Below are positions 16,839 through 25,118 of a DNA stretch of 64,000 nucleotides, one piece after another. Source of the stretch: Streptomyces lichenis (GTDB lineage: Bacteria; Actinomycetota; Actinomycetes; Streptomycetales; Streptomycetaceae); NCBI RefSeq assembly GCF_023218175.1, contig NZ_JALPTH010000013.1, positions 124,001 to 188,000 on the forward strand, in the 5' to 3' direction. Both the position numbers and the translations under genes were made by a program. The notes beneath the pieces were generated by a model. That model saw only the letters and a program-made list of their open reading frames with translations. It was not told the DNA's origin and ran no database searches. The number at the start of each line of letters is the position of its first letter. Positions within the stretch are counted from its first letter, which is position 1.

Positions 16839-17675
16839 ATGATCGATGCCTTTCTCGACCCCTCCAGCGGATCCCTGCGCCAAGTGGAGGAGGCGGTGCG
16901 CCAGGCGGCCGCCGCCGAGATCATTCCGCGCTGGCGGCAGCTCGCCGCGCACGAGGTGATCGAGAAGAGCGGGCCGCACGACGTGGTGACGGTGGCGGAC
17001 CGGGCCGCCGAGGCCCATCTCACCGCCTCGCTCACCCGGCTGCTGCCGGGCTCCGCGGTGGTGGGGGAGGAGTCCGTGCACGCCGATCCGGCGGTGTACG
17101 AGGCGCTGGAGCGCGACGCCCCGGTGTGGATCGTGGACCCGGTCGACGGCACCCGGCAGTTCGTCCGCGGCGAGGCCGGATTCTGCACCCTGGTCGCGCT
17201 GGCGCTGCGCGGCGAGGTGCTCGCCTCCTGGACCTTCGCCCCGGCCCGGGACCGGATGGCGACGGCGGTACGCGGCCGGGGCGCCCGGCTGGACGGCGCC
17301 GAGCTGCGGGCGGGGTCGCCCGAGGCGGGCGCGCCGCTCAGGGTCGCCATGTCCCACCCGGACTACACCACCCCGGACCAGAAGGCCGCCCTGCTCGGCC
17401 TGGACACCGAGGGCGTCCGGGCCCGTCCCTGCGGCGCGGCCGGGCTGGAGTACCTGGCGGTGGCGAGCGGCGAGCTGGACGCGGTCGCCTTCTCCTGGGA
17501 GTTCGCCTGGGACCACGCCGCCGGGCTGCTGCTGGTCGAGGAGGCCGGCGGCGCCCAGTCCACCCTGACCGGTGAGCCGTTCCGGATCGCCGGGGGCAAC
17601 GCCCTGCCCTTCACCGCCGCCCGGGACGCGGCCACCGCCGCCCGGATACGCGAGCTGCTCACCACCGCCGGATGA
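16839..17675 (+). CDS. Inositol monophosphatase-family phosphatase
   Basis: 278-aa Mg/Li-sensitive phosphatase fold. VVGEES gives the first metal glutamate, WIVDPVDGTRQF the DPxDGT motif, and FAWDHAAGLLLVEEAGG the WDxAAG motif near the C-terminus. The family includes inositol-1-phosphatase, histidinol-phosphatase (HisN) and CysQ-like nucleotidases, and sequence alone does not settle which. The start ATG has GGAGG only 1 nt away, too close to serve well. TTAGCT lies 7 nt upstream, so a leaderless mRNA is likely. Confidence 0.85.
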   Translation: MIDAFLDPSSGSLRQVEEAVRQAAAAEIIPRWRQLAAHEVIEKSGPHDVVTVADRAAEAHLTASLTRLLPGSAVVGEESVHADPAVYEALERDAPVWIVDPVDGTRQFVRGEAGFCTLVALALRGEVLASWTFAPARDRMATAVRGRGARLDGAELRAGSPEAGAPLRVAMSHPDYTTPDQKAALLGLDTEGVRARPCGAAGLEYLAVASGELDAVAFSWEFAWDHAAGLLLVEEAGGAQSTLTGEPFRIAGGNALPFTAARDAATAARIRELLTTAG

Positions 17676-17858
17676 CCGCCTCCGTACCCCATATCCTTGA
17701 TGGTCCTGGATAGGCCGGAGGGACGGGGGAGGGGCGGACGGACACGGGAGGGCCGGATGGGCGCGCAGGGGCCGGAGGGTCCCGACCGGGTGGCCCGGTC
17801 ACCCGCTCACCCGCTCACCTCGCTCGACCCGCTCACACCCGCTGACGAAGGAGCCGTG

Positions 17859-19277
17859 GTGCCGTCGATGCTCGATGCCGTCGTCGTAGGGGCGGGGCCC
17901 AACGGGCTGACCGCCGCCGTCGAGTTGGCCCGCCGCGGCTTCTCCACGGCCGTCTTCGAGGCCCGGGACACCGTCGGCGGCGGCGCCCGCACCGAGGAGC
18001 TGACCCTCCCCGGCTTCCGCCACGACCCGTGCTCCGCCGTCCACCCGCTGGGCATCGGCTCACCCGCCTTCAGGGACATGCCGCTGGACCGGTACGGCCT
18101 GGAATGGCTCCACCCCGAGCTGCCGATGGCGCACCCCTTCGACGACGGCACCGCCGCCGTGCTGGCCCGCTCCGTCGCCGAGACCGCCGCCTCCTTCGGC
18201 CCCCGGGACGCCGGCACCTACCGCCGGCTGGTCGCCCCCTACCTCGGCAAGTGGGACACCCTGGCCCGGGACTTCATGTCCCTGCCGCTCAGCGCGCTGC
18301 CCCGGGACCCGGTCACCCTCGCCCGCTTCGGCATCGCCGGGCTCCCCCCGTACACCTGGCTGATGCGGCGCTTCCGCGACGACCGGGCCCGCGCCCTGAT
18401 CGGCGGGCTGGTCGCCCATGTGATGGCCCCGTTCGGCGGTCCGGCCTCCAGCGCCATCGGGCTGGTCTTCGCCCTCGCCGCGCACGCCGTGGGCTGGCCG
18501 CTGCCGCGCGGCGGCTCCCAGTCCATCGCGGACGCCCTCACCGCGTACCTCCGCGACCTCGGCGGCACCGTCCACACCTCGTACGAGGTCAAACGGCTGG
18601 ACGACCTCCCGCCGGCCCGCGCCTACATCTTCGACACCTCGCCCACCGCGCTCGCCCGGATCGCGGGCCTCGGCCGCTCCTACGACTCCTTCCGCTACGG
18701 CGCCGCCGCCTTCAAGATCGACTACGCCCTGGACGGCCCGGTGCCCTGGACCGCCGAGCCCCCCCGCCGCGCCGGCACCGTCCAGATCGGGCCGAGCAGC
18801 CGGGACATCGCCACCGCGCTGAAGCAGGCCTCCAGCGGCACCGCCGCCCCCGAGGTGCCCTTCCTCATCACCGCCCAGCCCAGCCTGGTCGACCCCTCCC
18901 GCGCCCCCGAGGGCAAGCACGTCTTCTGGGCGTACGGCCATGTCCCCAACTCCTGGCAGGGCGACCTCACCGAGGCCATCGAGCGGCAGATCGAGCGCTT
19001 CGCCCCCGGCTTCCGCGACCGGGTCATCGCCCGCGCCACCGCCGGCCCGCCCGAGATCGCCGCCCGCAACGCCAACTACGTCGGCGGGGACATCGCCTGC
19101 GGCGCCGCCTCCGGGCTCCAGCTCGTCCTGCGCCCCCGCCCCACCCTGTTCCCCTACCGCACCCCCCACCCGGCCGTCTTCCTCTGCTCCTCCGCCACCC
19201 CGCCCGGCGCCGGCGTCCACGGCATGTCCGGGCACAACGCGGCCAAGGCCGTCTGGCGCCACCTCAGAAAGGACTGA
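17859..19277 (+). CDS. Phytoene-desaturase-like FAD/NAD(P)-dependent oxidoreductase
   Basis: 472-aa flavoprotein. The dinucleotide-binding loop is VVVGAGPNGLTAAVELARRG at the extreme N-terminus, followed by the FAD-binding GGGARTEELTLPGF segment. The C-terminal HGMSGHNAAKAVW is the second FAD contact of the phytoene desaturase/amine oxidase family. No carotenoid genes are nearby, so the substrate is unknown. Two adjacent GTG codons (17856, 17859) and an ATG at 17868 are possible starts. GTG 17859 is best placed 5 nt after GAAGGAG. The macrodomain gene starts 5 nt after its stop. Confidence 0.83.
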   Translation: MPSMLDAVVVGAGPNGLTAAVELARRGFSTAVFEARDTVGGGARTEELTLPGFRHDPCSAVHPLGIGSPAFRDMPLDRYGLEWLHPELPMAHPFDDGTAAVLARSVAETAASFGPRDAGTYRRLVAPYLGKWDTLARDFMSLPLSALPRDPVTLARFGIAGLPPYTWLMRRFRDDRARALIGGLVAHVMAPFGGPASSAIGLVFALAAHAVGWPLPRGGSQSIADALTAYLRDLGGTVHTSYEVKRLDDLPPARAYIFDTSPTALARIAGLGRSYDSFRYGAAAFKIDYALDGPVPWTAEPPRRAGTVQIGPSSRDIATALKQASSGTAAPEVPFLITAQPSLVDPSRAPEGKHVFWAYGHVPNSWQGDLTEAIERQIERFAPGFRDRVIARATAGPPEIAARNANYVGGDIACGAASGLQLVLRPRPTLFPYRTPHPAVFLCSSATPPGAGVHGMSGHNAAKAVWRHLRKD

Positions 19278-19282
19278 CCGGC

Positions 19283-19789
19283 ATGGAGATCGTCCTTGTC
19301 CGCGGCGACATCACCGAGCAGCAGGTGGACGCCGTGGTCAACGCCGCCAACTCCTCCCTGCTCGGCGGCGGGGGAGTGGACGGCGCGATTCACCGGAAGG
19401 GCGGCCCCGACATCCTGGCCGCCTGCCGGGACCTGCGCGCCTCCCACTACGGCAAGGGCCTGCCCACCGGCCGCGCCGTCGCCACCACGGCCGGCCGGCT
19501 CCCGGCCCGCTGGGTGATCCACACCGTGGGCCCGGTGCATTCCACTACGGAGGACCGCTCCGAGCTGCTGGCCTCCTGCCACCGCGAGTCCCTGCGGGTC
19601 GCCGACGAGCTCGGCGCCCGCAGCGTCGCCTTCCCGGCCATCTCCACCGGCGTCTACCGCTGGCCGGTGGAGGACGCCGCGCGGATCGCCGTGGAGACGG
19701 TCCGCGCGGCGGAGACCTCGGTGGAGGAGGTCAGATTCGTGCTCTTCGACGAGCGGGCGTACGAGGCGTTCGCCGCGCAGGCCGGCTGA
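19283..19789 (+). CDS. Macrodomain protein, O-acetyl-ADP-ribose deacetylase type
   Basis: 168-aa stand-alone macrodomain. It begins with RGDITEQQVDAVVNAANSSL, then GGGGVDGAIHRKGG, the ribose-binding loop of MacroD/YmdB-type enzymes. AISTGVYRWP is the diphosphate-binding loop and VIHTVGPV the adjoining strand. These proteins hydrolyse O-acetyl-ADP-ribose, a sirtuin product, or remove ADP-ribose from proteins. The sirtuin at 59 kb is far away. AAAGGA lies 9 nt before the ATG and the gene follows the FAD oxidoreductase at once, so they share a transcript. Confidence 0.9.
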   Translation: MEIVLVRGDITEQQVDAVVNAANSSLLGGGGVDGAIHRKGGPDILAACRDLRASHYGKGLPTGRAVATTAGRLPARWVIHTVGPVHSTTEDRSELLASCHRESLRVADELGARSVAFPAISTGVYRWPVEDAARIAVETVRAAETSVEEVRFVLFDERAYEAFAAQAG

Positions 19790-19810
19790 CCACCACCGAG
19801 CACCGCGCGA

Positions 19811-20671
19811 TCACAAGGCGTCCGGCTCGGGCCGCAGCAGGGCGCCGATCGCCTTGCCCAGCTGGCGGTGCAGGGCGTCGTCCTCCGAGGCCCGCGCCAG
19901 GGCCGGGGTGCCGATCGCCCGGCCGAGCAGACTGGTACCCAGCAGCAGGGCCGCCACCAGCTCGGCCCGCAGCGGGGCGTCGGGGCCGTCCAGACGGGCG
20001 GCGAAACGCTCCGAGAACACCTCGGCCAGATTGTCGCGGAACTCCCGGACGGCCGTCTGGCGGTCCGGTGAGCTGAGCACGGCCACCACCGGATGCGGTA
20101 TCTCCTCGGCCGGGGGGCCGCCGGCGAGGAAGTCGCAGAGCCAGCCGGCCACCTCGTCCAGCGGGGTCTCCAGCAGCGGGTCGAAGAGCGCGGAGGGGCA
20201 GGAGACCGCCGCGAACAGGGCGTCCTTCGAGCCGAAGTAGCGGTAGACCAGCGCGGCGTCCACCCCGGCGTCCCGGGCGATGTCGCGCAGGTTGGTGCCC
20301 TCGTAGCCGTAGGCGCCGAAGCGCTGCGCCGCGGCGGCCATCAGGGCGCTGCGGGTGCCCGCGGCGCTGCGTTTGCGCCGTTTCGGCCGCCGCGCGGGCG
20401 TCTCCGGCGTGTCGTCGGCCGCGGGACGGCTCGCGGCGGGTCGGTCGCCCGGTCGCGGGCCGCCGTGGTCCGCCGCCGCCTCCCCGCCCCGTACCGCCGC
20501 ACCGGACGGTTCCGGCGCAGGTTGCCGCCCCCGCCCGCCACCGCCCTGGACCGGGTATCCGCTCACGTCCACGCCCTCGTCACCCCTCGTCGTCCGGCCC
20601 GCCGTGCCGCCGGCCGGAGGGCCATGCTCCCCGCTCCGGCCGGTGTCCGAAAAGTCATCAGCGGATGTCAT
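19811..20671 (-). CDS. TetR-family regulator with long N-terminal extension
   Basis: 286 aa from the ATG at 20671. Residues 1 to about 95 are low-complexity and rich in Gly/Arg/Pro. The TetR helix-turn-helix follows at about 100-150 (RFGAYGYEGTNLRDIARDAG and ALVYRYFGSKDALFAAV). The C-terminal part resembles the TetR_C group that includes RutR-like and CprB-like proteins. The start is supported by TAGAGT 9 nt upstream. A shorter form beginning with a GTG near the VDVSGYPV segment is possible. It is divergent from the UDP-glucose dehydrogenase gene, 77 nt apart, so it may control that operon. Confidence 0.82.
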   Translation of the reverse strand: MTSADDFSDTGRSGEHGPPAGGTAGRTTRGDEGVDVSGYPVQGGGGRGRQPAPEPSGAAVRGGEAAADHGGPRPGDRPAASRPAADDTPETPARRPKRRKRSAAGTRSALMAAAAQRFGAYGYEGTNLRDIARDAGVDAALVYRYFGSKDALFAAVSCPSALFDPLLETPLDEVAGWLCDFLAGGPPAEEIPHPVVAVLSSPDRQTAVREFRDNLAEVFSERFAARLDGPDAPLRAELVAALLLGTSLLGRAIGTPALARASEDDALHRQLGKAIGALLRPEPDAL

Positions 20672-20748
20672 CGGCTGTTGACTCTAGACCCGCCCGACGA
20701 CCTACAGTCCGGTTCGACAGCAGCGACCGTCGGGAGGGGTGAGGGCTG

Positions 20749-22068
20749 ATGCCCGCAGAGAGCCGTCGTGTGGTGGTCGTCGGGACCGGCTACGTGGGTC
20801 TGACGACGGGGGCCTGCCTGGCCTCACTGGGACACCGCGTGGTGTGCGCGGACGCCGACGCGGCCAAGGTCGCCGCCCTGCGCCGCGGCGAGGTCGCCCT
20901 CCTGGAGCCGGACCTCCACGAGCTGGTACGGGACGGACTGGACGGCGGCCGGCTGGCGTTCACCGGGGACACGGCCGCGGCGGTGGACGACGCGGAGGTG
21001 GTCTTCCTCTGCCTGCCCACGCCGATGGGGCTGGGCGGCGCCGCCGACCTGGCCGCCGTGGAGGCGGTCGCCGGGCAGATCCGGCACCGGCTGCCGGCCG
21101 GCTGCGTCGTGGTCGACAAGTCGACCGTCCCGGTGGGCACCGCCGAGCGGGTCGCCGCCCTCCTCGGCCGGAGCGACGTCCCGGTGCTCAGCAACCCCGA
21201 GTTCCTGCGGGAGGGCAGCGCCGTCCACGACTTCCTGCACCCCGACCGGATCGTCATCGGCGGCGGCGACCCGGCGGCCCTGGACCGGGTGGCCGGGCTC
21301 TACCGGGCGCTGGACGCCCCTGTACTGCGCTGCGCGGCGGCCGACGCCGAACTGGCCAAGTACGCGGCCAACTTCTTCCTCGCCATGAAGCTCTCCTTCG
21401 CCAACAACCTCGCCGTGCTCTGCGACGCGGTCGGCGCGGACGTCTCCGAGGTCACCGCGGCCATCGGCCTCGACCCCCGGATCGGCCCGGCCTTCCTGCG
21501 CCCCGGGCCCGGCTGGGGCGGGTCCTGCCTGCCCAAGGACACCCATGCGCTGCTCACCGCCTGCGAGGGAGCCGGCGTCGACTTCCCCCTGCTGCGGGCC
21601 ACCATCGAGACCAACGTCGCCCACCAGCACCACCTGGTGGACCGGATCGCGGCCGACCTGGACGCCGGCGGCCGCTCACTGGCCGGGGCGCGGCTCGCCC
21701 TGCTCGGCCTCACCTTCAAGGCGGGCACCGCGGACCTGCGCGACTCGCCCGCCCTGGCCGTCGCCCGGCTGCTGCGGGCCAGGGGCGCCGTCCTCGTCGC
21801 CGCCGACCCCGCGCTCAGCGCCGAGACCACCGACCTAAGCGACCTGCTGACCCTGGTGGAGGACCCCACCGAGGCGGCGGACGGGGCGGACGCCTGCGTG
21901 GTGCTCACCGAGTGGCCGGAGTTCCGCGCCCTGGACTGGGAGCGGATGGCCGGGCACATGCGCGGCCGGACCGTCCACGACCCGCGCGGCGTCCTCGACC
22001 CCGACCGCCTGGCCCGGGCCGGCCTGGCCCTGCACGGCCTCGGCCGCCCCCGCGTCCTCACCGGCTGA
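20749..22068 (+). CDS. ugd: UDP-glucose 6-dehydrogenase
   Basis: 439-aa NAD-dependent nucleotide-sugar dehydrogenase. It has the N-terminal Rossmann loop GTGYVGLTTGACLA and the catalytic cysteine in GWGGSCLPKDTHAL. Substrate-binding stretches are LSNPEFLREGSAVHDFLHPDR and AKYAANFFLAMKLSFANN, followed by the C-terminal domain LTFKAGTADLRDSPAL. It oxidises UDP-glucose twice to UDP-glucuronate. UDP-GlcNAc/ManNAc dehydrogenases share the fold, but the GWGGSCLPKD form and length fit UDP-glucose. GGGAGG and GAGGG purine runs precede the ATG. The glycosyltransferase and exporter that follow suggest the uronic acid is put on a small molecule. Confidence 0.88.
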   Translation: MPAESRRVVVVGTGYVGLTTGACLASLGHRVVCADADAAKVAALRRGEVALLEPDLHELVRDGLDGGRLAFTGDTAAAVDDAEVVFLCLPTPMGLGGAADLAAVEAVAGQIRHRLPAGCVVVDKSTVPVGTAERVAALLGRSDVPVLSNPEFLREGSAVHDFLHPDRIVIGGGDPAALDRVAGLYRALDAPVLRCAAADAELAKYAANFFLAMKLSFANNLAVLCDAVGADVSEVTAAIGLDPRIGPAFLRPGPGWGGSCLPKDTHALLTACEGAGVDFPLLRATIETNVAHQHHLVDRIAADLDAGGRSLAGARLALLGLTFKAGTADLRDSPALAVARLLRARGAVLVAADPALSAETTDLSDLLTLVEDPTEAADGADACVVLTEWPEFRALDWERMAGHMRGRTVHDPRGVLDPDRLARAGLALHGLGRPRVLTG

Positions 22069-22150
22069 GCCCCGGCCCGGAGCTCTCGGCGGGCCCCGTC
22101 CCGCCCACCCCCAGCGGACCCCGTATCCCCATTCTTCGAAAGGCAGCACC

Positions 22151-23371
22151 ATGCGCGTCCTGTGCACCACCACCGGCAGCCCCTCCCACGGCCGGGCCCA
22201 ACTCCCCCTGTTACGGGCGCTGGCCGCCGCCGGGCACGAGGTACGGGTGCTGACCACCCCCGAGCTGACCACGGTCTTCGGCGACGACGACGTGACCGTG
22301 GACCCCCTGCTGCCTGCCTTCGACCCCGGCGCCCTCGTCCAGGACGGGGACGGTGTCGGACCGCTCGGGGCGCAGGCGCCCGCCGAGGCGCAGCAGGCCC
22401 GGATGCGCGACCTCACCCGAGCCCTGGGAGGCTCGCTGGCCAGGGCGATGTACGAGGTGGAGGCGCCCGCGGCCCGGGCCTTCCGCCCGGATCTGGTGCT
22501 GCGGGACGGCATGGACCTCGGAGCCTGCCTGGTCGCCGAGGAGCTGGACGTACCGCAGCTGCCGACCCCCTCCGGCGCTCTCAACGTGCTCGACCCGGCC
22601 GATCTGCACGAACCGCTCAACGCGGTGCGCGCCGAACTCGGCCTGCCGCGGCGGGACGATCCGCTGTCGGTGGTGGCGCACGGCCGGGTCGACTACGTCC
22701 CGGCGGCCTTCTCCTTCGCCCGGCACTCCTCCGGCGCCCTCGCCTACCAGCAGACCACCGGCGTGACCCGCTCCGCGCGGCTGCCCGACTGGTTCGCCCG
22801 GCTGCCCACCGACCGGCCCCTGGTGTGGGCCGCGCTCGGCAGCGCGCTGCCGCACATCCGCCGGTATCTGCCCGGCGACACCGGCTTTCCGGTGCCGGAC
22901 CCCGGCGAGTCGCTGCGGATCATCCTCGACGCGACAGCCGGACTCACCGACTGCACCGTGGTCGTGGGCACCTCCGGCATACTGCCGGACGACATCGACC
23001 CCGCCTCGCTGCCCGCGCACATCACCCTGACCGACTGGCTGCCGCAACCGCTGGTGCTGGAGACGGCCGACCTGTTCCTCACCCACGGCGGCTTCAACAG
23101 CGTCCGCGAGGCGCTGCGCACCGCCACGCCGATGGCCGTACTGCCGCACTTCGGCGACCAGCAGCCCAACGCCGAACGGGTCGAGGAACTGGGGCTGGGC
23201 CGCCAGATCACCGAGCGCACTGCGGAGGCCGTGGCCGCCGCCTGCCGGGCGGTGCTGGCCGATCCGGAGGCCGGACGCACCGCGCGCCGGGCCCGGCTGG
23301 AGATGCTGGCACTGCCCCCTGTGGAGGCGGCGGTGGACGACCTGCTGAAGCTGGTCGGAGCGGCCCGGTGA
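22151..23371 (+). CDS. GT1-family glycosyltransferase (natural-product/macrolide type)
   Basis: 406-aa GT-B enzyme of the UGT/EryCIII group. The N-terminus MRVLCTTTGSPSHGRAQLPL resembles acceptor-binding domains of macrolide and aromatic polyketide glycosyltransferases. The C-terminal sugar-nucleotide site has WLPQPLVLETADLFLTHGG, then FNSVREALRTATPM and PHFGDQQPNAERV. Such enzymes glycosylate a hydrophobic small molecule, either in biosynthesis or to inactivate an antibiotic. GAAAGGCAG lies upstream of the ATG. Its stop overlaps the GTG of the exporter gene, so the two are translationally coupled. Confidence 0.87.
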   Translation: MRVLCTTTGSPSHGRAQLPLLRALAAAGHEVRVLTTPELTTVFGDDDVTVDPLLPAFDPGALVQDGDGVGPLGAQAPAEAQQARMRDLTRALGGSLARAMYEVEAPAARAFRPDLVLRDGMDLGACLVAEELDVPQLPTPSGALNVLDPADLHEPLNAVRAELGLPRRDDPLSVVAHGRVDYVPAAFSFARHSSGALAYQQTTGVTRSARLPDWFARLPTDRPLVWAALGSALPHIRRYLPGDTGFPVPDPGESLRIILDATAGLTDCTVVVGTSGILPDDIDPASLPAHITLTDWLPQPLVLETADLFLTHGGFNSVREALRTATPMAVLPHFGDQQPNAERVEELGLGRQITERTAEAVAAACRAVLADPEAGRTARRARLEMLALPPVEAAVDDLLKLVGAAR

Positions 23372-25071
23372 CCTCGGCGGACCGCGGGCCGTCCGCCGGG
23401 GACGGCCCGCGGCCGCCGGCCCCGCCACCCGAGCGGCTGGCGCACCGGCAGGTGGTCACCGTGCTGTCCGGGCTGATGCTGGGGATGTTCCTGGCCGCCC
23501 TGGACCAGACGGTGGTGCTCACCGCGCTGCGGACCATCGCCGACGACCTGGACGCCGCCAGCGCGCAGGCGTGGATCACCACCGCGTACCTGATCACCGC
23601 CACCGTCTCCACCCCCCTGTACGGAAAACTGGCGGACATCCACGGCCGCCGCCCCCTCTACATCGCCGCGATCACCCTGTTCGCCGCCGGGTCCCTGCTC
23701 TGCGGCTGCGCCACCTCCCTGCCCCAGCTCGCCGTCTTCCGCGGGGTGCAGGGACTCGGCGGCGGCGGGCTGATGTCCCTGGCCATGACCGTGATCGCGG
23801 ACATCACCACCCCACGAGAACGCGGCCGCTACCAGGGCTGGTTCACCGCGGTGTTCGGCGGGGCGAGTGTGCTCGGCCCGCTGGTCGGCGGGCTGCTCGC
23901 GGGCGCGGGTGACCCGGCCGGGGTGGCCGGATGGCGGTGGATCTTCCTCCTCAACGTCCCCCTCTCCGTGCTGGCCCTCGCCGTACTGCTGCGGGTGCTG
24001 CGGCAGGTGCCCCACCGCCCGGTCCGCCACCGCCTCGACCATCCCGGCGCGCTGGCCCTGGTGGTGGGTGTGGTGCCGCTGCTGCTGGTGGCGGAACGGG
24101 GCCGCGACCTCGGCTGGACCTCCCCGATCGCGCTGACCCTGTACGCGGCCTCCGCGGCCGGGTGGACCGCCTTCGCCCTGCTGGAGCGGCGCGCCGGACC
24201 CGCGGCGCTGCTCCCGCCGGCCCTGCTCCGCATCCGTACCTTCCGCCTCGGCGTGCTGCTGCACTTCTGCGCGGCCATCGGGATGTTCGGCGCGATGGCC
24301 GCGCTGCCGCTCTACCTCCAGCTCGCCCGCGGGATGGACCCGGCCGCCGCCGGACTGGCGATGCTGCCCAGCACCGCCGCGAACGTGGCGGTGACCCTGG
24401 CCGTCGGACGCCTGGTGGCCCATATGGGCAGGCCCAAGCCCGCCCTGGTGGCCGGCCTCGCCTCCCTCGCCGCCGGACTCCTGGTCTTCTCCACCCTCCA
24501 CCCCGACAGCCCGCCCTGGTACCTCGCCCTCGGCCTGGTGCTGCTGGGTGCCGGACTCGGGGCCGCGCAGCAGACCATGACCACCCTGGCCCAGTCCGAC
24601 GTGCCGCGCGCCGACATGGGCGCCGCCACCGCCGGGGTGAACTTCTCCCGCTCCATCGGCGGCACCCTGGGCACGGCCGCCTTCCTCTCCCTGGTCTTCG
24701 CCTTCGCCGCCGACGGCGTCACCGCCCGCGTGGCGTCCACCCTGCGCGACCCCGCCCTCCGCCACCTGGCCGAGGACCCGGCCAACGCCGAGACCCTGGC
24801 CGCGGTGACGCGCCCGGACGGCACCGTCGACCTGGAGGACACCGCCTTCCTCGGCCGCCTCCCCTCCGCCCTCGCCCGCCCCTTCCTGGAGGGCTACCTC
24901 GACGGCCTGCACGCCGCCTTCCTGCTCGGCACGGCCACCGCCCTCCTCGCCTGCGTCCTCGCCGCCACCCGGGTCCCCGACGTCACCCTCGCCGACACCT
25001 CGCCCCCGCCCCCGCCCTCCGGCGACGCCCCGGTGAAGCCCCCCTCGGGGACGAGCCCGCAGGGCGCCTGA
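23368..25071 (+). CDS. MFS drug exporter, DHA2/EmrB-type (14 TM)
   Basis: 567-aa major-facilitator protein of 14-helix type. It shows MLGMFLAALDQTVVLTALRTI in TM1, the motif-A loop YGKLADIHGRRPLY, FRGVQGLGGGGLMSLAMTVI in TM4-5, and motif C GASVLGPLVGGLLA. The C-terminus is a proline-rich tail. The family exports drugs and cell-made antibiotics with proton antiport. Coupling to a glycosyltransferase suggests it pumps out the glycosylated product. Start is GTG 23368, overlapping the upstream stop. Confidence 0.9.
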   Translation: MTSADRGPSAGDGPRPPAPPPERLAHRQVVTVLSGLMLGMFLAALDQTVVLTALRTIADDLDAASAQAWITTAYLITATVSTPLYGKLADIHGRRPLYIAAITLFAAGSLLCGCATSLPQLAVFRGVQGLGGGGLMSLAMTVIADITTPRERGRYQGWFTAVFGGASVLGPLVGGLLAGAGDPAGVAGWRWIFLLNVPLSVLALAVLLRVLRQVPHRPVRHRLDHPGALALVVGVVPLLLVAERGRDLGWTSPIALTLYAASAAGWTAFALLERRAGPAALLPPALLRIRTFRLGVLLHFCAAIGMFGAMAALPLYLQLARGMDPAAAGLAMLPSTAANVAVTLAVGRLVAHMGRPKPALVAGLASLAAGLLVFSTLHPDSPPWYLALGLVLLGAGLGAAQQTMTTLAQSDVPRADMGAATAGVNFSRSIGGTLGTAAFLSLVFAFAADGVTARVASTLRDPALRHLAEDPANAETLAAVTRPDGTVDLEDTAFLGRLPSALARPFLEGYLDGLHAAFLLGTATALLACVLAATRVPDVTLADTSPPPPPSGDAPVKPPSGTSPQGA

Positions 25072-25118
25072 GCCACCCCGCCGTCCTTCGGTGCCAGGCG
25101 CCGCGGGGGTGGGGCGGA

